Shown piece by piece: positions 1-10,241 of a stretch of DNA of 64,000 bases. How positions within the stretch are numbered: the stretch's first letter is position 1; the number at the start of each line of letters is the position of its first letter. The DNA lies in the NCBI RefSeq assembly GCF_005222915.1, contig NZ_STFX01000001.1, positions 1 through 64,000 on the forward strand, in the 5' to 3' direction. The notes beneath the pieces were generated by a model. It was not told the DNA's origin. It saw only the letters and a list, made by a program, of their open reading frames with translations, and did no database searches. The DNA comes from Rhizobium sp. FKL33. Its GTDB lineage: Bacteria > Pseudomonadota > Alphaproteobacteria > Rhizobiales > Rhizobiaceae. A program made the position numbers and the translations under genes.

Positions 1-28
1 AACACCTCCAATCAGAAGGGAATCATGA

Positions 29-238
29 AAACCGGAAATCTCAAAATCCCAACGATTCACGTTTTCGGTACGATGCTTTAGCCAGGCCTCCGAAGAGGCA
101 ACCAGAGATGGGGCTATAGCTATTGATCTTATCGATGGTGAAAGACTTTGTGAGTTACTTAAGCAGTTTGACCTTGGTGTAAGCACAAGGCTTGTCGAGA
201 GTATCAGTGTAAACAAGGATTGGTTTTCTAATATATAG
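29..238 (+). pseudogene. 3' remnant of an Mrr-like restriction endonuclease
   Basis: The open frame from 29 to the TAG at 236-238 ends in a stretch typical of the C-terminus of Mrr-type (type IV, methyl-directed) restriction endonucleases: SQASEEA, then AIAIDLIDGERLCELL, then DLGV. That is the last helix and strand of the Mrr catalytic fold. A TGA at 26-28 closes the frame upstream, and residues before about position 80 do not read like the family, so either a frameshift lies near 26-80 or this is a degraded fragment. No catalytic D/E-x-K segment lies inside the window. The DNA is AT-rich compared with the core. The family reading is moderate; whether the gene is truncated or only frameshifted cannot be decided because the window starts here. 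Confidence 0.45.
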
Positions 239-1006
239 TATGATTGGCCGCGTTTTTATGAGAAATTTATATGCGGATTTTTATATCCTATGGTGAAGGC
301 TCTGGAAGTGATTGTTGTTTGGCGCTTGCACCGTCTAAATGTTATAGTACAAAACAGCTCCTTTGACGAAAGTGCATCCCTCTTCATGCGGCACATTGCC
401 CGTGCTTGACTTAAATCACGCAGCGTTTGCGGGCGGGGATTAAAACGGGAAACCTCAAGAGAAGGGGTTTCCGTCATGAATGTCCGCCCGGAAGATCTGC
501 CCGCATAGCCTCACCCCTCAAGCCGTTGAGCATGACGCAACGTGAGGCCGGACCTTGAGCCCGTGCGTCCACCGTGCAGCGCGACGACAGCGCGCAGTCT
601 GCCATCAAGGCGCGACAGTCATGGCTGGCGGTTGCAGCGGCGGTCCTGTTGCCCTTTGCCGCGCCTGCCTCCCCCAAAAACGTGAATCCTCCGCAAGATA
701 ATATATATTTTATCGATTTCTTATGCAACTTATTAGGATAATTTAAACGCACGCCTTCCTAATATTCCATCAACGCAGGGTAATGATGTTGGTTCGCTCC
801 TACACGCTTGCGCCGATCCTTTCGTCGGCGCAGCGGGGCGGTTCTCGCATGCCCGCGAGAGAGTCAGCTGCATGATGCGCCGTAGACGGACGCCGTCCCG
901 TTGAGCCAACGGGCGAAGGCGGAGCCATGTCCGAGCACGGCCTCGGAGACTGACTGAGATGCAACCGGGCGCGGGTGAAGATCGTCGCCAGAGAGGGATG
1001 TGACCC
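239..1006. other. Gene-poor spacer upstream of the chemoreceptor
   Basis: No convincing gene. The minus-strand open frames at 256-477, 474-752 and 733-1287 have low-complexity or shadow-like translations and no credible ribosome site. A 56-codon plus-strand frame from GTG 574 to the TAA at 742-744 starts with a signal-peptide-like run (WLAVAAAVLLPFAAPA) but stops soon after; it may be the 5' stump of a lost exported protein. A 6-bp hairpin (CGCCGA/TCGGCG) lies at 811-830. AT content falls from left to right, which suggests the boundary between an acquired segment and the core. Confidence 0.4.
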
Positions 1007-2926
1007 ATGCTGAAAAAGACCGCTTCCTTGAAATTTTCGCTCATCGGCATGATGGCGACGCTGTTCGTGCTGCTCGTCGCGCAGGGTGGTTTCGGTCTCC
1101 TATCGATCAGCGGCGTGTTCGACAACACCGAGCGGCTGGCCTCCAAGGCGCTGCCGGCGGTCGATATCACCAACCGGTTGAACATCACCATCGCCAATCT
1201 GCGCGGCCTGCAGAACAGGCATCTCGTGGATCGCACGCCGGAGGAAATGGCTGCCACGGAAAAACAGATCGCCAAGGATCTCGGCAAGCTGCGCGACCGT
1301 ATGGCCCGCTATGAAGCGCTGATTTCGCTGCCCAAGGAAAAGGCCGCCTATGCGGTGTTCACGGAACGGCTGTCGGCCTATCTCGCCGCCCATGACCAGA
1401 TGATCGCGCTGTCGCGCGCCGGCATGAAGAAGGAGGCGTCCGATCTTCTCATCAACTCGATGACCAAGATCTATGGCGAGATCGACGATGCCGCCGACGC
1501 CTTCCGCGACGCCAATGTCGACGCCGCCGAGGAGATGCATCAGGAGGCGATCCGCGGTTTCCGCAACGCCTGGATCGCCAGCGTCGCCGTGCTTCTCCTG
1601 GGCCTTGCGGTCGGCGTTGCCGCCATGGCCTTCGTCATCCGCCGGGTCTCGCGCCCGATCGGTGAGACCACCGTGCTGATGCGGCGTCTGGCCGGCGGCG
1701 ATCTCGATGTCGCCATCCGTTATCTCGATCAGGGCAACGAAATCGGCGACATGGCCCGCGCCGTCGACGTGTTCAAGCAGAACGCCATCCGCGTCCGCGC
1801 CATGAACGAACAGGAGCGCGCGCTCAAGCAGCAATGCGAGGCGCTGCAGGCGGCGATCGCAGAAATCGTCGCCGCCGCCGTGGAGGGCGATTTCAGCCGC
1901 CGCATCCGCGCCGATTTCGGCAATGCCGATCTCAACGCTTTCGCGGGATCGATGAACGAATTGGTGGAGTCGATCGGCAGCGGCCTGTCCGAAGTCCGGA
2001 GGGTGATGTCGTCGCTGTCCGACGGCGATCTGACCGAGCAGATGCGCGGCGTCTTCCAGGGCGCATTCGCCGAACTGCAGCACAATGTCAACCAGACCAT
2101 GGAGGTTCTGCGCGTGCTGGTCACCGAGGTGCGCGCCTCCATCGACATGATCAATTCGGGTTCAGGCGAACTTCGCCTGGCGTCGGAAGATCTGTCGCGG
2201 CGCACGGAACAGCAGGCGGCGGCGCTCGAGGAAACCTCCTCTGCGTTGGAAGAGATCACGGTGGCCGTCCGCCAGTCCACCGAGCGCGCCATCGAGGCCG
2301 CCAAGGCGGTCACGCTCGCGCATAACAGCACCGAGAAATCGTCGAGCGTGGTCGGCGAGGCGGTCGCTGCCATGGAGCGGATCGAACAGGCGTCCACCGA
2401 GATCGGCAAGATCATCAATGTCATCGACGAAATCGCCTTCCAGACCAATCTCCTGGCGCTCAACGCCGGGGTCGAGGCGGCGCGCGCGGGCGAGGCCGGC
2501 AAGGGTTTCGCAGTCGTCGCCCAGGAAGTGCGTGAACTGGCCAGCCGTTCGGCCGGCGCCGCCAAGGATATCAAGGCCCTGATCGGCAAATCCGGGACCG
2601 AGGTCACCGAAGGCGTTCGCCTCGTCACCGCCACCGGCAATGTGCTCACCGCCATCCGCCAGCATGTCGGCGAGGTGAACCTGCATGTGAAGGAGATTTC
2701 CTCCGGCGCCCAGGACCAGTCCTACAAGCTTCAGGAGATCAACGACGCCGTCAACCAGCTCGACCAGGTCACCCAGCGCAATGCCGCCATGGCCGAGGAA
2801 ACCACCGCCAGCACCAGCCGGCTCGCAGACGACGCCAACCAGCTCGCCCGCCTGATCTCGCGCTTCAAGGTCGGCAATGAGCGGGCTGCAACTCATCCAC
2901 CCCGGGCGCTTCGCGCCGTCGGCTGA
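1007..2926 (+). CDS. Methyl-accepting chemotaxis protein
   Basis: A 639-residue transmembrane chemoreceptor that would pass a periplasmic signal to CheA/CheW. Order of parts: TM1 at about 10-30, a periplasmic helical bundle to about 185, TM2 at about 187-210 ([15 protein letters not shown]...), HAMP at about 211-265, a second HAMP-like linker at about 280-335, then the signalling domain. The conserved hairpin tip is intact at about 473-500 ([20 protein letters not shown]). The periplasmic region is short and helical, a four-helix-bundle type, so no ligand can be named. There is no C-terminal CheR-binding pentapeptide; the tail is Pro/Arg-rich. It stands alone with no che genes beside it and is followed by a strong hairpin. 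Confidence 0.93.
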   Translation: MLKKTASLKFSLIGMMATLFVLLVAQGGFGLLSISGVFDNTERLASKALPAVDITNRLNITIANLRGLQNRHLVDRTPEEMAATEKQIAKDLGKLRDRMARYEALISLPKEKAAYAVFTERLSAYLAAHDQMIALSRAGMKKEASDLLINSMTKIYGEIDDAADAFRDANVDAAEEMHQEAIRGFRNAWIASVAVLLLGLAVGVAAMAFVIRRVSRPIGETTVLMRRLAGGDLDVAIRYLDQGNEIGDMARAVDVFKQNAIRVRAMNEQERALKQQCEALQAAIAEIVAAAVEGDFSRRIRADFGNADLNAFAGSMNELVESIGSGLSEVRRVMSSLSDGDLTEQMRGVFQGAFAELQHNVNQTMEVLRVLVTEVRASIDMINSGSGELRLASEDLSRRTEQQAAALEETSSALEEITVAVRQSTERAIEAAKAVTLAHNSTEKSSSVVGEAVAAMERIEQASTEIGKIINVIDEIAFQTNLLALNAGVEAARAGEAGKGFAVVAQEVRELASRSAGAAKDIKALIGKSGTEVTEGVRLVTATGNVLTAIRQHVGEVNLHVKEISSGAQDQSYKLQEINDAVNQLDQVTQRNAAMAEETTASTSRLADDANQLARLISRFKVGNERAATHPPRALRAVG

Positions 2927-2952
2927 TCCGGCTGCGCGTCTCCGCCCTATAA

Positions 2953-2982
2953 ACCAAGGACGCTCCCCCGGGCGTCCTTGGT
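2953..2982 (+). terminator. Hairpin after the chemoreceptor gene
   Basis: A perfect 11-bp stem (ACCAAGGACGC at 2953-2963 and its complement at 2972-2982) with an 8-base loop, 26 bases after the chemoreceptor stop. No T-run follows, so it may act as a Rho-assisted or RNA-stabilising stem rather than a classical terminator. Confidence 0.6.
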
Positions 2983-3014
2983 CCGTTCAGGGTTCGAGAT
3001 GATGGAGACGCCGC

Positions 3015-3575
3015 ATGCCGCTGATCGAGAGACGCGCATTTTGTCTGGCCGCCGCCGCCATGCTGGCGGGCGGCAGCGCCTGGGCTGCGGAGATCTGGCC
3101 GCTTTTTCGTCGCGGCGACGTGTTGGCGCTGATGCGGCATGCGACTGCGCCGGGAACGGGAGATCCGGACGGGTTTCAACTGAGGGATTGCTCGACGCAA
3201 CGCAATCTATCGGACGAGGGCAGGGCGCAGGCGCGGCGGATCGGCGCGCTGTTTCGTCAGAATGGCGTCAACACCGCCTCCGTCTATTCGAGCCAGTGGT
3301 GCCGCTGCCTCGACACAGCGCGCGGCCTCGGATTGGGAGAGGTCGCCGAACAGCCGCTCCTCAATTCCTTCTTCGGCGAACCCGGGCAGAGCGAGGCGCG
3401 CAGCGCGCAGACGCTTGCCTGGATCCGTTCGCTGAAACCGGCGGCGCCCGTGGTCCTCGTCACCCATCAGGTCAACATCACCGGTTTGACCGGCGTCTTC
3501 CCGGCCTCGGGCGAGATCATTTTCGTTTCGCTGGACAAGGGCGCCGTGACGGTGCTGGGCCGGCTCGAAACCTGA
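3015..3575 (+). CDS. Secreted histidine phosphatase family protein
   Basis: A 186-residue member of the histidine phosphatase (phosphoglycerate mutase-like) clan. The N-terminus IERRAFCLAAAAMLAGGSAWA is an export signal with a twin-arginine-like start, so the protein probably acts in the periplasm. The LMRHA motif carries R41 and the phosphate-accepting H42; R97 (QWCRCLDTA) and H151 (VTHQ) supply the rest of the phosphate pocket. The short form lacks the large cap of acid phosphatases, so the substrate cannot be told. It lies alone between the chemoreceptor hairpin and the glutamate-synthase-like gene. Confidence 0.8.
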   Translation: MPLIERRAFCLAAAAMLAGGSAWAAEIWPLFRRGDVLALMRHATAPGTGDPDGFQLRDCSTQRNLSDEGRAQARRIGALFRQNGVNTASVYSSQWCRCLDTARGLGLGEVAEQPLLNSFFGEPGQSEARSAQTLAWIRSLKPAAPVVLVTHQVNITGLTGVFPASGEIIFVSLDKGAVTVLGRLET

Positions 3576-3734
3576 CGAGGCCTTTGCGAAGGGTTCGCGC
3601 CCGGCACCGCGACGATAGCGCAAGACAAAGAGGCGGCGGAGCACGAAAAAGCGGTGAATGCTCCGTATCGGCTTCACGTTTGTATAATCGAATTCACGTA
3701 ATTTACGGCCTTCAGCATCCTTTCGGGTAGCACC

Positions 3735-5360
3735 ATGGCCGCGTTCCGTCTTCTCTTCTCCGCCCGCATCCTGCCGCTCACCATCAGCATCGCCTTTGTT
3801 GCGATCTTCGGCCTGGCCCTGATTTCGATGGGTTTCTTTCATCCCGTCATTCTCGGCTTTTTTCTTCTGTCGCTGTTCCTGTCGGTTGTCGGCATTCACG
3901 ACATCGTCCAGAGCCGGCATGCGGTTTTGCGCAACTATCCGATCAGCGGACATGCGCGTTACATCATGGAAGACCTGCGGCCGAAGATCCGGCAATACTT
4001 CTTCGAGGGCGAGAAGGACGGGCGGCCGTTCCCGCGCGACAAGCGCTCGCTCGCCTATCAGCGCGCCAAGGGCCAGCTCGACAAGCGGCCGTTCGGCACG
4101 GAATACGATGTCTATGAGCCGCGCTACGAATGGATCTCGCATTCGCTGGCCCCGACCCGGATCGCCGATCACCATTTCCGCGTCATTGTCGGCGGTCCCG
4201 ACTGCACGCAGCCCTACAGCCATTCCGTGCTCAACATCTCGGCCATGAGCTTCGGCTCGCTGTCGGCCAACGCCATCCGGGCGCTGAACAAGGGCGCCAA
4301 GACGGGCGGCTTCGCCCATGACACCGGCGAGGGCGGCATTTCTCCCTATCACCGCGAATATGGCGGCGATCTGATCTGGGAGATCGGATCTGGCTATTTC
4401 GGCTGCCGTCATGACGATGGCTCGTTTTCACCGGAGCGTTTCGAGAAGGCTGCGGCAGATCCGCAGGTCAAGATGATCGAGATCAAGCTCAGCCAGGGGG
4501 CCAAACCCGGCCATGGCGGCGTGCTGCCCAAGGCCAAGATCACGCCTGAGATCGCCGAGATCCGCGGCATTCCGATGGATCGCGACTGCGTGTCGCCCGC
4601 AGGCCATCCGGCGTTTTCGACGCCGCTCGAACTCATGGCCTTCATCGCCCAGTTGCGCAAATTGTCGGGCGGCAAGCCTGTCGGCTTCAAGCTCTGCATC
4701 GGTCATGCCCATGAATTCCTGGCCGTAGTCAAGGCGATGCTGGCGACGGGCGTCACCCCTGACTTCATCGTGGTCGACGGCAAGGAGGGCGGCACCGGGG
4801 CTGCGCCCTCGGAATATATCGACCATATCGGCATGCCGCTGCGTGAAGGCCTCACATTCGTGCACAATGCGCTGATCGGGGCGGGCCTGCGCGACAAGAT
4901 CCGCATCGGCGCGTCCGGCATGATCATCTCCGCCTTCGATATCGCCCGCGTCATGGCGCTCGGCGCAGACTGGGTGAATATGGCGCGCGGCTTCATGTTC
5001 TCGATCGGCTGCATCCAGTCGCAGGCCTGTCACACCGATCACTGTCCCGTCGGTGTCGCCACCCAGGACGAGCATCGGCAGCGGGCGCTGGTGGTGCCGG
5101 ACAAGGCGACGCGCGTGGCGCAGTTTCACGCCAAGACGCTCGAAGCTTTGGCGGAAGTGGTGGCGGGCGCCGGGCTGCACCACCCATCCGAATTCAAGCC
5201 CTTTCATTTCCACAAGCGCATCAATCACAGCCAGGTGACCACGTTCACCCATCTCTATCCGCCGCTGCGGTCCGGCGAACTCTTGGAAGGGACGAACGAC
5301 GTGCGCTTCCACATTCCCTGGCAGATCGCCCGCGCGGAAAGTTTTGCGCCCGCCCACTGA
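3735..5360 (+). CDS. FMN-binding glutamate synthase family protein
   Basis: 541 residues. Two N-terminal membrane helices (about 8-28 and 36-56) precede a domain matching the FMN-binding (beta/alpha)8 barrel of glutamate synthase large subunits. Cys426, Cys432 and Cys437 (C-x5-C-x4-C) fit the 3Fe-4S cluster ligands, and the glycine-rich stretches VVDGKEGGTGAAPSEY and IGASGMI fit the FMN site. There is no glutaminase domain, so it is a stand-alone, membrane-anchored oxidoreductase of the GltB-C-like group, not GOGAT itself. The true substrate is unknown. It is followed 133 bases later by the DegP-type protease in the same direction. Confidence 0.85.
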   Translation: MAAFRLLFSARILPLTISIAFVAIFGLALISMGFFHPVILGFFLLSLFLSVVGIHDIVQSRHAVLRNYPISGHARYIMEDLRPKIRQYFFEGEKDGRPFPRDKRSLAYQRAKGQLDKRPFGTEYDVYEPRYEWISHSLAPTRIADHHFRVIVGGPDCTQPYSHSVLNISAMSFGSLSANAIRALNKGAKTGGFAHDTGEGGISPYHREYGGDLIWEIGSGYFGCRHDDGSFSPERFEKAAADPQVKMIEIKLSQGAKPGHGGVLPKAKITPEIAEIRGIPMDRDCVSPAGHPAFSTPLELMAFIAQLRKLSGGKPVGFKLCIGHAHEFLAVVKAMLATGVTPDFIVVDGKEGGTGAAPSEYIDHIGMPLREGLTFVHNALIGAGLRDKIRIGASGMIISAFDIARVMALGADWVNMARGFMFSIGCIQSQACHTDHCPVGVATQDEHRQRALVVPDKATRVAQFHAKTLEALAEVVAGAGLHHPSEFKPFHFHKRINHSQVTTFTHLYPPLRSGELLEGTNDVRFHIPWQIARAESFAPAH

Positions 5361-5493
5361 TTTTTCTCAGGTTGCGATGAAATCTCGCCCCGATCGGCGC
5401 GTTATAGTGCGGCCGGCGCAAAGCGTCGTTGCCGCACTTGGCAAGCCGCGCGCTGGAATGAGAGAAAGAAAACCGCAAGAAAAAGGGAATCAC

Positions 5494-6885
5494 ATGCTGT
5501 TTCGTCCGCGCATCCTGTTGATGGTCATGGCTCTGTCGCTCGCCGCGCCTGTTGGGGCGGAAGAGGTGAAAACGCTGCCTCAGAGCCGAGCCGAAGTTCA
5601 GCTGTCCTTTGCGCCACTGGTGAAACAGACGGCCGGGACGGTGGTGAATGTCTATGCCGAAAAGGTCGTGGAGCGCCCGTCGCTCTATTCCGATCCGTTC
5701 TTCGAGGAATTCTTCGGCCAGCGGCTGCCCAACCGCACGGAAAAACAGAGCTCGCTCGGCTCCGGCGTCATCATCGCCAAGGATGGTCTCGTCATCACCA
5801 ACAACCATGTCATTTCCGGCGCCGACGACATCAAGATCGCGTTGTCGGACGGGCGCGAATTCTCCGCCAAGGTGACGTTCAAGGATGAGCGGCTCGATCT
5901 CGCTCTCCTGAAGGTCCAGGGCGGCGGCTCGTTCGAAGCGCTGCCGATCGGCGATTCCGACGGCGTCGAGGTCGGCGATCTCGTGCTGGCGGTCGGCAAT
6001 CCCTTCGGCGTCGGCCAGACCGTGACCTCCGGCATCGTCTCCGCGCTGGCGCGCAACCGGGTGGGCGAGGGCGACTTCTCCTTCTTCATCCAGACCGACG
6101 CCTCGATCAATCCCGGCAATTCCGGCGGCGCTCTGATCAATATGCGCGGCGAACTGATCGGCCTCAACACCGCGATCGTGTCGCGCGACGGCGGCTCGAA
6201 CGGCATCGGCTTCGCCATTCCCGCCAATCTGGTGAAAGTGTTCATCGAGGCGGCGCGCGGCGGCCAGAGCGGATTTACGCGCCCCTATGTCGGCGCGACG
6301 TTCGAACCCGTCACGTCCGAGGTCGCAGAAGCCCTGGGTCTCAAGCTCGCGCGCGGCGCGCTGGTCACCAAGATCGTCAAGGATGGACCGGCGGATAAAG
6401 CGGGCCTGCGCCCCGGCGAGGTCGTCACCGCCGTCAATGGGCGCCCGGTCGAACATCCCGATGCGCTCGGCTATCGCCTGACCACCGCCGGCCTCGGCTC
6501 GACCGTGACGCTTGCTGTCTCCGACAACGGCAAGGAGCGCGAAGTCAGCCTCACCCTGCAGCAGGCGCCGGAGACGCGGCCGAAGGATGAGCGGCTGATT
6601 GACGGGCGCAATCCCTTCGCCGGGGCGCTGGTGGCCAATCTGTCGCCGCGGCTTGCCCAGGAGCTGCAGATGCCGTCGGAGGCCACGGGCGTGGTCATCG
6701 AGCAGATCTCCCGCGGCTCGCCCGCCGCCCGCCTCGGCTTCGAGCCGCGCGACATCATCATCGCCATCAACGGCCAGGAAATCACCTCCACCGAGGGACT
6801 GCAGGCCATGCTCGAATCCGATCCCAATTTCTGGCGGGTCGAGATCGATCGCGGCGGCCAGCGCATCCGGCAGTTCATTCGATGA
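5494..6885 (+). CDS. DegP/DegQ-type periplasmic serine protease
   Basis: 463 residues from ATG 5494, chosen because AAGGGA lies just upstream and a signal peptide follows (LLMVMALSLAAPVGA, cleavage near 22); the longer frame from 5344 would run into the preceding gene. The trypsin-like domain carries H105 (TNNHVIS), D135 (RLDLALL) and S210 (NPGNSGG). Two PDZ domains follow at about 275-365 and 380-463. This is the Do/HtrA layout, used for periplasmic protein quality control. The stop overlaps the rarA start as ATGA, so the two genes are translationally linked. Confidence 0.92.
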   Translation: MLFRPRILLMVMALSLAAPVGAEEVKTLPQSRAEVQLSFAPLVKQTAGTVVNVYAEKVVERPSLYSDPFFEEFFGQRLPNRTEKQSSLGSGVIIAKDGLVITNNHVISGADDIKIALSDGREFSAKVTFKDERLDLALLKVQGGGSFEALPIGDSDGVEVGDLVLAVGNPFGVGQTVTSGIVSALARNRVGEGDFSFFIQTDASINPGNSGGALINMRGELIGLNTAIVSRDGGSNGIGFAIPANLVKVFIEAARGGQSGFTRPYVGATFEPVTSEVAEALGLKLARGALVTKIVKDGPADKAGLRPGEVVTAVNGRPVEHPDALGYRLTTAGLGSTVTLAVSDNGKEREVSLTLQQAPETRPKDERLIDGRNPFAGALVANLSPRLAQELQMPSEATGVVIEQISRGSPAARLGFEPRDIIIAINGQEITSTEGLQAMLESDPNFWRVEIDRGGQRIRQFIR

Positions 6886-8189
6886 GCAGCCTGTTCGATC
6901 ATGCCGGCGTCGCCGACGCCATTCGGCCGCTTGCCGACCGTCTCAGGCCAAAATGCCTCGCCGAAGTCTCGGGCCAGGAACACCTGACCGGGCCCGACGG
7001 CGCGTTGACGCGCATGATCGAAGCGAAATCTCTGGGTTCCATGATCTTCTGGGGCCCGCCGGGAACCGGCAAGACCACCGTGGCGCGGCTTCTCAGCCGC
7101 GAAACGGATCTCTATTTCGAGCAGATTTCGGCGATCTTTTCCGGCGTCGCCGATCTCAAGAAAGTCTTCGAAGCTGCGCGGATGCGGCGGGAGCAGGGGC
7201 GCCAGACGCTGCTGTTCGTCGACGAGATCCATCGCTTCAACCGCTCGCAGCAGGACAGTTTCCTGCCGGTGATGGAGGACGGCACCATCGTGCTGGTCGG
7301 CGCGACCACCGAAAATCCGTCCTTTGAGCTCAATGCGGCGCTTCTGTCGCGCGCCCGCGTGCTGACCTTCAAATCGCATGACGAGGCGAGCCTCGCTTCG
7401 CTGCTTGGCCGCGCCGAGGCCGAGATGGGCAAGCCTTTGCCCGTTGACGAGGAAGCGCGCGCGCTGCTTTTGACGCTTGCCGACGGCGACGGCCGCGCCA
7501 TCCTGACATTGTCCGAGGAAGTCTGGCGGGCGGCGCGCGACGGCGAACTGTTCGATTCCGCGCAGCTGCTGAATGTCGTCCAACGCCGCGCGCCGATCTA
7601 TGACAAGGGTCAGGACGGCCATTACAATCTGATCTCCGCCCTGCACAAGTCGATCCGCGGTTCCGATCCGGATGCGGCGCTCTACTATATGTGTCGGATG
7701 CTCGACGCCGGCGAAGATCCGCTGTTCGTCGCCCGCCGCTTCGTGCGCATGGCGGTGGAGGATATCGGGCTTGCCGATCCGCAGGCGCTGGTGGTCTGCA
7801 ACGCCGCCAAGGACGCCTATGATTTCTTGGGATCGCCGGAAGGGGAGCTCGCGCTCGCCAATGCCTGCATCTATCTGGCGACCGCGCCGAAATCCAACGG
7901 CGCCTATGTCGCCTACAAGGCGGCGGTGCGCGACGCCAAGGCCAATGGTTCGCTTTTGCCGCCCAAGCACATTCTCAACGCGCCGACCAAGCTGATGTCG
8001 CAGGAAGGCTATGGTGATGGCTATCGCTATGATCACGACGAGCCCGACGCTTTTTCCGGCCAGAATTATTTCCCGGAAAAGATGGGACGGCGCCGCTATT
8101 ATGCGCCTCCGGATCGCGGATTCGAACGCGAGATCAACAAGCGCCTGCAATATTGGACGAAACTCCGCGAGGAGCGGGGCGAGAAATGA
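6882..8189 (+). CDS. rarA: Replication-associated recombination protein A
   Basis: A 435-residue AAA+ ATPase of the RarA/MgsA/WRNIP1 family, acting at stalled replication forks. Walker A GPPGTGKT is at 58-65 and Walker [10 protein letters not shown] has D114 and E115. The C-terminal part keeps the family's tetramerisation region ([25 protein letters not shown], read in short pieces) and the ending [20 protein letters not shown]. It starts inside the stop of the DegP-type gene, an arrangement I recall as common in rhizobia. It is followed within 10 bases by the glycosyltransferase-like gene. Confidence 0.95.
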   Translation: MSSLFDHAGVADAIRPLADRLRPKCLAEVSGQEHLTGPDGALTRMIEAKSLGSMIFWGPPGTGKTTVARLLSRETDLYFEQISAIFSGVADLKKVFEAARMRREQGRQTLLFVDEIHRFNRSQQDSFLPVMEDGTIVLVGATTENPSFELNAALLSRARVLTFKSHDEASLASLLGRAEAEMGKPLPVDEEARALLLTLADGDGRAILTLSEEVWRAARDGELFDSAQLLNVVQRRAPIYDKGQDGHYNLISALHKSIRGSDPDAALYYMCRMLDAGEDPLFVARRFVRMAVEDIGLADPQALVVCNAAKDAYDFLGSPEGELALANACIYLATAPKSNGAYVAYKAAVRDAKANGSLLPPKHILNAPTKLMSQEGYGDGYRYDHDEPDAFSGQNYFPEKMGRRRYYAPPDRGFEREINKRLQYWTKLREERGEK

Positions 8190-8198
8190 GGAATGGGG

Positions 8199-9233
8199 AT
8201 GAGCCTCGTCAGTCTATGCATGCCGAGCCGCCGTCCGCTGGCGACGTCCAAAGCCTCGATCGATAGCATGGCCGCCTATGCGCGGGCGCGGAACTGTCGG
8301 CTGATCATTTCCGACAATTCCGATGAGCAGGGCAAGGCGGCGCATTACGCCGCGCATTCGGACATCGTGACGGTGCTGCAAAATCCGGGCGCTGGTCCGC
8401 TCGACAACCTGATGCGCACGGTTGAGGCGGCCGATACGCCTTTCATCCTGCCGGTGGGCGACGATGATTTCATCGAAGAGGCGGCGGGCGCGGCGGGGAT
8501 CGATCTGGCTCGGCTGCCGGACGACTTCATCGGCGCGCGGCCGACGGTGGTGATTTTCGCGGCGGGGGAGCCCGAACTCCGTCGCCTGGACTACGCTCTG
8601 CCGGAGGATAGTCCGGTTGACCGGTTTCACGCCTATGCGCAGCGACGGGGCGGCTGCAATTCGCTCTATTACAGTTTTTTCCGACGCGACTCCTTTCTGT
8701 CCGTCCATGAGCCTTATTGGCGCATGCGCAAAACCGTGATCGGCGATTTCGACTGGGCGGTGACCACCTCGCTTCTGTTCGAAGGCAAGGTCGCGCATGA
8801 TCCGTCGACGCTTTATCGCTACGATCTCGGCCGCTGGCGCCGGCAGGAGAGCATCGACGCGTCGGTCAGGGGCTTTTATCTCGATGCGGGCCTTCCGGAC
8901 TGGGCGGCGAAGTTCGATTTGCTGTTCAAATATCTCGATGTCTTCGTGACGACGCAGCGGCCGTCGCTGTCGCTGCCGGAGGTCGATCGCCTCAAGGCGC
9001 TCTATACGGCGACCATCGCGCTTCTGGGATCGCTGCTGCGCAACGCCGCCCAGAATGCCGAGCGCTACCGAGGTTTCGAAGATTACATCGCCGAACTCAA
9101 AGCCGCCGTCAGCGATCCGAGCGACGACCTCGCCAGCGTTTTCGACGCCTGCGCGCGGATCGCCGGCCGCATGAAGCCGGGTTTCGAGGACGAGCTTCAC
9201 CAATGGCTGGCCGCCACCCGCGCCGGGCATTGA
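8199..9233 (+). CDS. Glycosyltransferase-like protein (GT2-type fold)
   Basis: 344 residues. ATG 8199 is preferred over ATG 8193 because GAGGA lies about 7 bases upstream. The N-terminus SLVSLCMPSRRP resembles the first strand of family-2 glycosyltransferases, and VGDDDF near residue 88 could serve as the DxD-like nucleotide-sugar/metal site. NSLYYSFFRRD and DFDWA later in the protein are also typical of GT-A enzymes that use a second acidic motif. No membrane segments. Acceptor and donor are unknown. It follows rarA by a few bases, so it may be cotranscribed, but no functional link is obvious. Confidence 0.5.
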   Translation: MSLVSLCMPSRRPLATSKASIDSMAAYARARNCRLIISDNSDEQGKAAHYAAHSDIVTVLQNPGAGPLDNLMRTVEAADTPFILPVGDDDFIEEAAGAAGIDLARLPDDFIGARPTVVIFAAGEPELRRLDYALPEDSPVDRFHAYAQRRGGCNSLYYSFFRRDSFLSVHEPYWRMRKTVIGDFDWAVTTSLLFEGKVAHDPSTLYRYDLGRWRRQESIDASVRGFYLDAGLPDWAAKFDLLFKYLDVFVTTQRPSLSLPEVDRLKALYTATIALLGSLLRNAAQNAERYRGFEDYIAELKAAVSDPSDDLASVFDACARIAGRMKPGFEDELHQWLAATRAGH

Positions 9234-9261
9234 GGCCGCCGACTTTCACAGGAGACTACAC

Positions 9262-10101
9262 ATGCTGAACATCATTTCCGAAACCACCGCGCATGGCGGC
9301 ATGCAGGGCGTTTTCTCGCATGCCTCCGAGGCCTGCAAATGCGACATGACCTTCTCGGTGTTCGTGCCGCAGCAGGCCAAGGACGAATTGCGCCCGGTGC
9401 TGTGGTATCTGTCGGGCCTGACCTGCACCCACGCCAATGTCATGGAAAAGGGCGAATATCGTCGTCTCGCCGCCGAACTCGGCCTGATCATCGTCTGCCC
9501 CGACACCTCGCCGCGCGGCAATGACGTGCCGGATGAGCTGACCAACTGGCAGATGGGCAAGGGCGCCGGCTTCTATCTCGACGCCACCGAAGCGCCCTGG
9601 GCCGAGAACTATCAGATGTACACCTATGTCACCCAGGAATTGCCCGAGTTGATCGGCAAGACCTTCCGCGCCGACATGACCCGGCAGGGTATTTTCGGCC
9701 ATTCGATGGGCGGCCATGGCGCGCTCACCATCGCGCTCAAGCATCCCGACCGCTTCAAGAGCTGCTCGGCCTTCGCCCCGATCGTCCAGCCCTCCACCGC
9801 CGACTGGTCGCGGCCGGCCTTCGAGAAATATCTCGGAACGGATGAGCTCGCCTGGCGGAAATATGACGCGGTGGCCTTGGTCGAGGACGGCATGACGTTC
9901 CCGGAATTCCTGATCGACCAGGGGCTCGCCGACAGTTTCCTGCAGACCGGACTGCGCCCCTGGCAGTTCGAGGAAGCGCTCGAGAATACCGACATGAAGC
10001 TGACGCTGCGCAATCACGAGCGCTACGACCACTCCTACTATTTCATCTCGACTTTCATGGACGATCATCTGCGCTGGCACGCGGAGCGTCTGGCGAAGTA
10101 A
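9262..10101 (+). CDS. fghA: S-formylglutathione hydrolase
   Basis: 279 residues, full family length (esterase D fold). It hydrolyses S-formylglutathione to formate and glutathione in the glutathione-dependent formaldehyde detoxification path. The nucleophile elbow GHSMGG places the catalytic serine at 148; SGLTCTHANVMEKGEY near 51-66 and NYQMYTYV are signature segments. The gene normally works with a class III alcohol dehydrogenase, which is not in this window. It ends at a convergent hairpin shared with the lipoprotein gene. Confidence 0.95.
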   Translation: MLNIISETTAHGGMQGVFSHASEACKCDMTFSVFVPQQAKDELRPVLWYLSGLTCTHANVMEKGEYRRLAAELGLIIVCPDTSPRGNDVPDELTNWQMGKGAGFYLDATEAPWAENYQMYTYVTQELPELIGKTFRADMTRQGIFGHSMGGHGALTIALKHPDRFKSCSAFAPIVQPSTADWSRPAFEKYLGTDELAWRKYDAVALVEDGMTFPEFLIDQGLADSFLQTGLRPWQFEEALENTDMKLTLRNHERYDHSYYFISTFMDDHLRWHAERLAK

Positions 10102-10198
10102 GCCCCGACTGACTGCGCGATCGTCCTGCCCGGGTTGGTCCTGCGTATCTACCCGCGGATTATCCGGCGCGACGTCGCGGTCGGGTTGACTGGCTCAC

Positions 10199-10221
10199 AC
10201 CCTCGGCGCAAGGCCGAGGGT
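10199..10221. terminator. Hairpin between convergent genes
   Basis: A perfect 9-bp stem (ACCCTCGGC / GCCGAGGGT) with a 5-base loop, between the converging fghA and lipoprotein genes. It is symmetrical and could stop transcription from both sides. No T-run on either strand. Confidence 0.55.
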
Positions 10222-10241
10222 GACGACGGAGAGGCAGGGTC

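Noticed and set aside
733-1287. Minus-strand open frame before and across the chemoreceptor start
   Set aside because: It is antisense to a clear chemoreceptor gene, low-complexity, and lacks a ribosome site.
5344-5493. Longer start for the DegP-type protease
   Set aside because: It would overlap the preceding gene and push the signal peptide inside; ATG 5494 has a good ribosome site and a clean signal peptide.
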